64,000 bases of DNA, from NCBI RefSeq assembly GCF_002150805.1, contig NZ_MTBA01000006.1, positions 1 through 64,000 of the forward strand, written 5' to 3'. Shown here piece after piece: positions 59,261-64,000 of this stretch. Within the stretch, counting starts at the first letter, position 1; every line of letters starts with the position of its first letter. Under the pieces are notes generated by a model. It was given only the letters and a program-made list of their open reading frames with translations. It was not told where the DNA came from and did not search any database. The position numbers were made by a program, and so were the translations under genes. Source of the stretch: Oceanospirillum sanctuarii (GTDB lineage: Bacteria > Pseudomonadota > Gammaproteobacteria > Pseudomonadales > Halomonadaceae).

Positions 59261-59725
59261 ATGACAACTCGTTGGATCGAGATCAGTGTGGGCGGTTTTG
59301 TGATCGCTGGTGCTTTAGCCTTGTTACTGTTGGCTTTTAAGGTCAGTGGTCTAGACATTAATGGCGATGATGAAGACACCTATGTGGTCTATGCACATTT
59401 CAACAACATTGGCGGCCTTAAACCTCGCGCCAAAGTAACCATGGCAGGCGTAACCATTGGCCGTGTTGCTGCTGTGGAGATTGACCCGCAATGGTATGAC
59501 GCCAAGGTGACGCTGAGAATTGATAACAGCATGAAAGATAAGCTATCAACGGATACCACGGCGATGATTCTGACTTCCGGGCTTTTGGGTGAAAACTACA
59601 TCGGTCTGGTTGTTGGCGCAGAGGAAGATATGCTGGCTGATGGCGGTGAAATCCGTGATACCCAACCGGCTCTGGTTCTGGAAGATCTGATTGGTAAGTT
59701 CCTTTCCAGTATGGGTAAAGAGTAG
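59261..59725 (+). CDS. mlaD: MCE-domain lipid-transport protein MlaD
   Basis: 154 residues. One N-terminal membrane segment (about 8-27), then an MCE domain (about 38-118) with NIGGLKPRAKVTMAGVTIG. It forms a hexameric ring over MlaE. Shorter at the C-terminus than the 183 residues of E. coli MlaD. The ATG at 59261, one base after the mlaE stop, is chosen over an in-frame start inside mlaE. Confidence 0.95.
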   Translation: MTTRWIEISVGGFVIAGALALLLLAFKVSGLDINGDDEDTYVVYAHFNNIGGLKPRAKVTMAGVTIGRVAAVEIDPQWYDAKVTLRIDNSMKDKLSTDTTAMILTSGLLGENYIGLVVGAEEDMLADGGEIRDTQPALVLEDLIGKFLSSMGKE

Positions 59726-59790
59726 GTTTTCACAGCTATACTGGCTTAACAAGTCTGTAACGAAGCGCTGAAATTTAAAGGACATCATAT

Positions 59791-60474
59791 ATGGGCATCA
59801 AGGGGAGCATTATGGGTATGCAGCGATCGGTTTTTGGTTTCATTTCATTACTCGTTTTATCTTTGACTTTGTCTGTATCGGTATCTGCTCGGGCGGAAGT
59901 TGAAACCCCGAAAGAGGTCATTACCCGTACGGCCAATGAGCTGCTGGGTATTATCTCAGAAGCGCGTGCCTACTATGACGAAGATCCGCAACGCTTCTAC
60001 GATAATGTCGAGCAGATTCTAGAGCCTGCCGTTGATATGCGTCGTTTCTCTGCCGGTGTGATGGCTAAGTATTATCGCGTTGCCACCAGCGATCAGCGTC
60101 GACGCTTTCTTGATGTATTCAAAAGCAGCATGATCCGTACTTATGCGAAAGGTTTGCTGGCCTTCTCGAATGAAGAAATTCGTGTGCTGGATCCGAAAGG
60201 GCCATCGCGGGATCCGGAGCGGGATACGGTAGAGATGGAAGTGATTGCTGTGGATGGAACGGTTTATCCGATCATCTATTCGATGCGAAAGGGTAAAGAT
60301 GATCTCTGGCGTATTACCAATGTCACTGTTAACGGTATTAACCTGGGGCTGACCTTCCGCAACCAGTTCGACAGTGCTATGCAGGCTCACAACCGTGATT
60401 TTGATTATGTGATTGAGAACTGGCTGAAAAGCGAATCCGCCTCTGTAATCACCGAAGAGAAATCAGGAGAGTAA
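59791..60474 (+). CDS. mlaC: Periplasmic phospholipid carrier MlaC
   Basis: 227 residues. A signal peptide with cleavage likely after ARA35; mature NTF2-like fold with DMRRFSAGVMAKYYR and a C-terminal lipid-pocket segment. It shuttles phospholipid between the MlaA outer-membrane complex and MlaFEDB. AAAGGA lies 8 bases before the ATG; a second ATG seven codons on also has a ribosome site. Confidence 0.95.
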   Translation: MGIKGSIMGMQRSVFGFISLLVLSLTLSVSVSARAEVETPKEVITRTANELLGIISEARAYYDEDPQRFYDNVEQILEPAVDMRRFSAGVMAKYYRVATSDQRRRFLDVFKSSMIRTYAKGLLAFSNEEIRVLDPKGPSRDPERDTVEMEVIAVDGTVYPIIYSMRKGKDDLWRITNVTVNGINLGLTFRNQFDSAMQAHNRDFDYVIENWLKSESASVITEEKSGE

Positions 60475-60478
60475 TCAC

Positions 60479-60799
60479 TTGGCTGCCGATATCATTGCTT
60501 CCGAGTCTGGGCTGCTGAAAGTCAGCGGTGATCTGAATTTTTCAACCATCCTTCCGCTTCGTCGAAAAGGAGAGCAACTGATCGCTCAGGGACCGGATGT
60601 AATTGAAGTAGACTTTTCCGGAGTACATGCTTCCGGCAGTGCTGCTGTTTCCCTGATGATGTGCTGGCTCAGGGCTGCCTGTCGCTCAAATAAAGCGATC
60701 CATTTCACTGCAGTACCTGACCTGCTTGAACGCATTATTGCCGTTTCCGGTCTTGCCGGTCACCTTTCCTTCGAACGTCCTCACCACTGCTGCGAATAA
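60479..60799 (+). CDS. mlaB: STAS-domain subunit MlaB
   Basis: 106 residues, STAS fold with EVDFSGVHASGSAAVSLMM. MlaB binds MlaF and is needed for assembly and activity of the transporter. The start is TTG, with AGGAGAG 7 bases upstream, 4 bp after mlaC; no ATG fits. Confidence 0.92.
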   Translation: MAADIIASESGLLKVSGDLNFSTILPLRRKGEQLIAQGPDVIEVDFSGVHASGSAAVSLMMCWLRAACRSNKAIHFTAVPDLLERIIAVSGLAGHLSFERPHHCCE

Positions 60800-60818
60800 A
60801 ACTTAACGAATTGATTAG

Positions 60819-60847
60819 GGGCAAAAATCGCCTTTTGCCCTCATTTC
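60819..60847 (+). terminator. Hairpin after the mla operon
   Basis: Stem GGGCAAAA/TTTTGCCC with loop ATCGCC, followed by TCATTTCT. It ends 93 bp before ibaG and could separate mla from ibaG-murA. The T run is imperfect. Confidence 0.6.
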
Positions 60848-60939
60848 TAATAATATTGTCCTCTTAGCTTTAGTAAGCGTGTTTCATTACCAAAGTGTGC
60901 CTTTTTTCAGGAACGCTTAACCCAAACGCGGAGACAAAA

Positions 60940-62488
<1,549 letters not shown>

Positions 62489-62506
62489 CAGGTTTTATTC
62501 GTTACT

Positions 62507-63151
62507 ATGAGTCAATCGCAAGAGCCACAACAACTGATTATCGCCCTGTCTAAAGGGCGTATTCTGGATGAGACCCTGCCGCTGTTTGAGCAGGCGGGGA
62601 TCTACCCTCTGGAAGATGTTCGTAAAAGCCGTAAGCTGATTTTTGATACCAATCTGGATCACGTCAAACTCATCATTATCCGTGCTACTGATGTGCCGAC
62701 TTACGTTGAACTGGGCGCAGCTGATATGGGCGTGTCCGGTAAAGACGTACTGATGGAGCACGGTGCTAAAGGTATCTATGAGCCTCTGGATCTGAATATT
62801 GCCCGCTGTCGTCTGATGACTGCAGGCATGAAAGGTCAGGAGCGTCCGGATGGCCGTATCCGTGTGGCGACCAAGTTTATCAACGTCGCGAAGCGCTACT
62901 ATGCTGAGCAGGGTGTTCAGGTTGACCTGATTAAGCTCTATGGTGGTATGGAGCTTGCGCCTATCATGGATCTTGCAGACGAGATCGTTGATATCGTTGA
63001 TACCGGTAATACGCTGAAAGCCAATGGTCTGGAAGCCCGGGAAGATATCGCTCATATCAGTACCCGTTTAGTTGTCAGTCAGGGTGCTATGAAAATGAAG
63101 CATCAGCTGATTCAGCCGATTATCGAGCAACTGCGTTCTGCGGTTAGCTGA
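62507..63151 (+). CDS. hisG: ATP phosphoribosyltransferase, short form (catalytic subunit)
   Basis: 214 residues. It joins ATP and PRPP in the first step of histidine synthesis. The short form lacks the C-terminal regulatory domain of the 299-residue E. coli enzyme and needs HisZ for activity and feedback control; no hisZ is in this window. PRPP-binding loop [15 protein letters not shown] (about 165-179). It follows murA by 18 bp, as in Pseudomonas. Confidence 0.96.
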   Translation: MSQSQEPQQLIIALSKGRILDETLPLFEQAGIYPLEDVRKSRKLIFDTNLDHVKLIIIRATDVPTYVELGAADMGVSGKDVLMEHGAKGIYEPLDLNIARCRLMTAGMKGQERPDGRIRVATKFINVAKRYYAEQGVQVDLIKLYGGMELAPIMDLADEIVDIVDTGNTLKANGLEAREDIAHISTRLVVSQGAMKMKHQLIQPIIEQLRSAVS

Positions 63152-63197
63152 TAAGACGCAGGCGGAACGACTTACCCTAGGTGGTTTCGCTTTCTGT

Positions 63198-63233
63198 CCG
63201 GAGGTTACGTTCTGCCTCCGGTCACTTTTCCTT
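63198..63233 (+). other. Hairpin in the hisG-hisD spacer
   Basis: Stem CCGGAGG/CCTCCGG with a 10-nt loop, then TCACTTTTCCTTT, within the 109-bp spacer. The pyrimidine tract is interrupted, so it could be a leaky terminator or a stabilising structure; it contains no His-codon leader. Confidence 0.45.
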
Positions 63234-63260
63234 TAGTCTCTTTTGAACCGGAAAATCCCT

Positions 63261-64000
63261 ATGTCATCGAACGTTTCTGTAAAACGACTTGTTTCTTCAC
63301 AAGCTGATTTTTCCCAACAGCTTGATACCCTGCTTGCCTGGGAATCTGTATCCGATACTGCGGTAAACCAAGCGGTTACCGATATCCTGCATCAGGTTAA
63401 AAGCCATGGCGACAAAGCAGTTATGGAATTTACAGAGCGCTTCGACCATCTGCATACGGATGACTTCTCTCAGCTTGAGATGAGCAAAGAGCGTCTTCAG
63501 GAAGCTCTTGATGGTCTGCCTGCCGATCAGTGTACGGCACTTGAACAGGCTGCTGAGCGCGTTCGTCGCTACCACGAAAAACAGGCTCAGGGCTCCTGGG
63601 AATACACCGAGGAAGATGGCACTCTGCTGGGCCAACAAGTGATGCCAATGGATCGGGTTGGTGTTTACGTACCTGGTGGTAAAGCCTCATACCCATCCTC
63701 TGTACTGATGAATGTTATTCCGGCTAAGGTTGCCGGTGTTAAAGAGATCATCATGGTGGTTCCTACTCCTCGTGGTGAACTGAATGAGCTGGTACTGGCA
63801 GCAGCCTGCATTTCCGGGGTTGACCGTGTATTCACGATCGGTGGTGCTCAGGCGGTAGCTGCACTGGCTTACGGTACTGAAACCGTACCGCGTGTGGATA
63901 AGATCGTCGGTCCGGGTAACATCTTTGTGGCGACAGCCAAGCGTATGGTATTCGGTGCCGTGGGTATCGATATGATCGCAGGTCCGTCTGAGATTCTGGT
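63261..64000 (+). CDS. hisD: Histidinol dehydrogenase (partial, 3' end outside window)
   Basis: 246 codons visible from the ATG at 63261; the gene runs off the right edge (family length about 430). The enzyme oxidises L-histidinol to histidine in two NAD-dependent steps. Seen: [14 protein letters not shown] (about 133-146), [34 protein letters not shown] and [10 protein letters not shown]. The zinc-binding His residues lie beyond the edge. Confidence 0.97.
   Translation, partial: MSSNVSVKRLVSSQADFSQQLDTLLAWESVSDTAVNQAVTDILHQVKSHGDKAVMEFTERFDHLHTDDFSQLEMSKERLQEALDGLPADQCTALEQAAERVRRYHEKQAQGSWEYTEEDGTLLGQQVMPMDRVGVYVPGGKASYPSSVLMNVIPAKVAGVKEIIMVVPTPRGELNELVLAAACISGVDRVFTIGGAQAVAALAYGTETVPRVDKIVGPGNIFVATAKRMVFGAVGIDMIAGPSEIL

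Overview
The window is a stretch of gammaproteobacterial chromosome. It most resembles a marine Oceanospirillaceae-type bacterium: the order of its core genes matches that known from Pseudomonas and Escherichia, it carries a glycine betaine/proline ProVWX importer, and it has several signalling proteins of free-living bacteria. I cannot name the genus from sequence alone. Nearly everything is housekeeping. I see no prophage, insertion sequence, CRISPR array, rRNA operon or defence island.

Layout. (1) 1-4.1 kb: the end of a large repeat-bearing surface-type protein faces a CHASE2 adenylate cyclase. (2) 4.1-11.9 kb, minus strand: two tandem elongator tRNA-Met genes, then ychF, pth, rplY, prs, tRNA-Gln, ispE, lolB and a TPR lipoprotein. 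(3) 12.2-15.2 kb: a 992-residue diguanylate cyclase with three periplasmic binding domains lies between the TPR gene and hemA, genes that are neighbours in Pseudomonas. (4) 15.4-20.7 kb, plus strand: hemA-prfA-prmC, a 546-bp spacer with a possible gene remnant, lrp with a candidate Lrp box, and moeB. (5) 20.8-23.0 kb: a MocR-type regulator diverges from a LysE-type exporter across a spacer rich in inverted repeats. (6) 23.2-27.2 kb, minus: a Tag-like glycosylase, an RNA m5C methyltransferase, and a DUF47 protein with a frameshifted phosphate permease. (7) 27.5-30.9 kb: proVWX. (8) 31.3-34.7 kb: gatCAB.

(9) 35.0-47.4 kb: mreBCD-maf-rng-yhdP-tldD, then darP (minus) and pmbA. The mreC gene appears to start at ATT. 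(10) 47.6-57.4 kb, minus: mgtE, then the rpoN/LPS-export block, transcribed yrbG-kdsD-kdsC-lptC-lptA-lptB-rpoN-hpf-ptsN-rapZ-npr. (11) 57.6-64 kb, plus: mlaFEDCB, ibaG, murA, hisG and the start of hisD.

How the genes work together. LptC/A/B, KdsC/D, MlaFEDCB, YhdP, MurA, LolB and MreBCD cover LPS supply and export, phospholipid traffic, lipoprotein insertion, peptidoglycan synthesis and cell shape. GatCAB, PrfA/PrmC, RplY, Pth, YchF and Hpf serve translation. The points most worth a second look are the candidate ATT start of mreC, the single-base lesion in the phosphate permease, the triple-sensor diguanylate cyclase inserted beside hemA, the repeats between mocR and lysE, the candidate Lrp autoregulatory box, the possible gene remnant at 18.9-19.1 kb, and the duplicated surface-protein domain at the left edge. 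I found no clearly novel multi-gene system.
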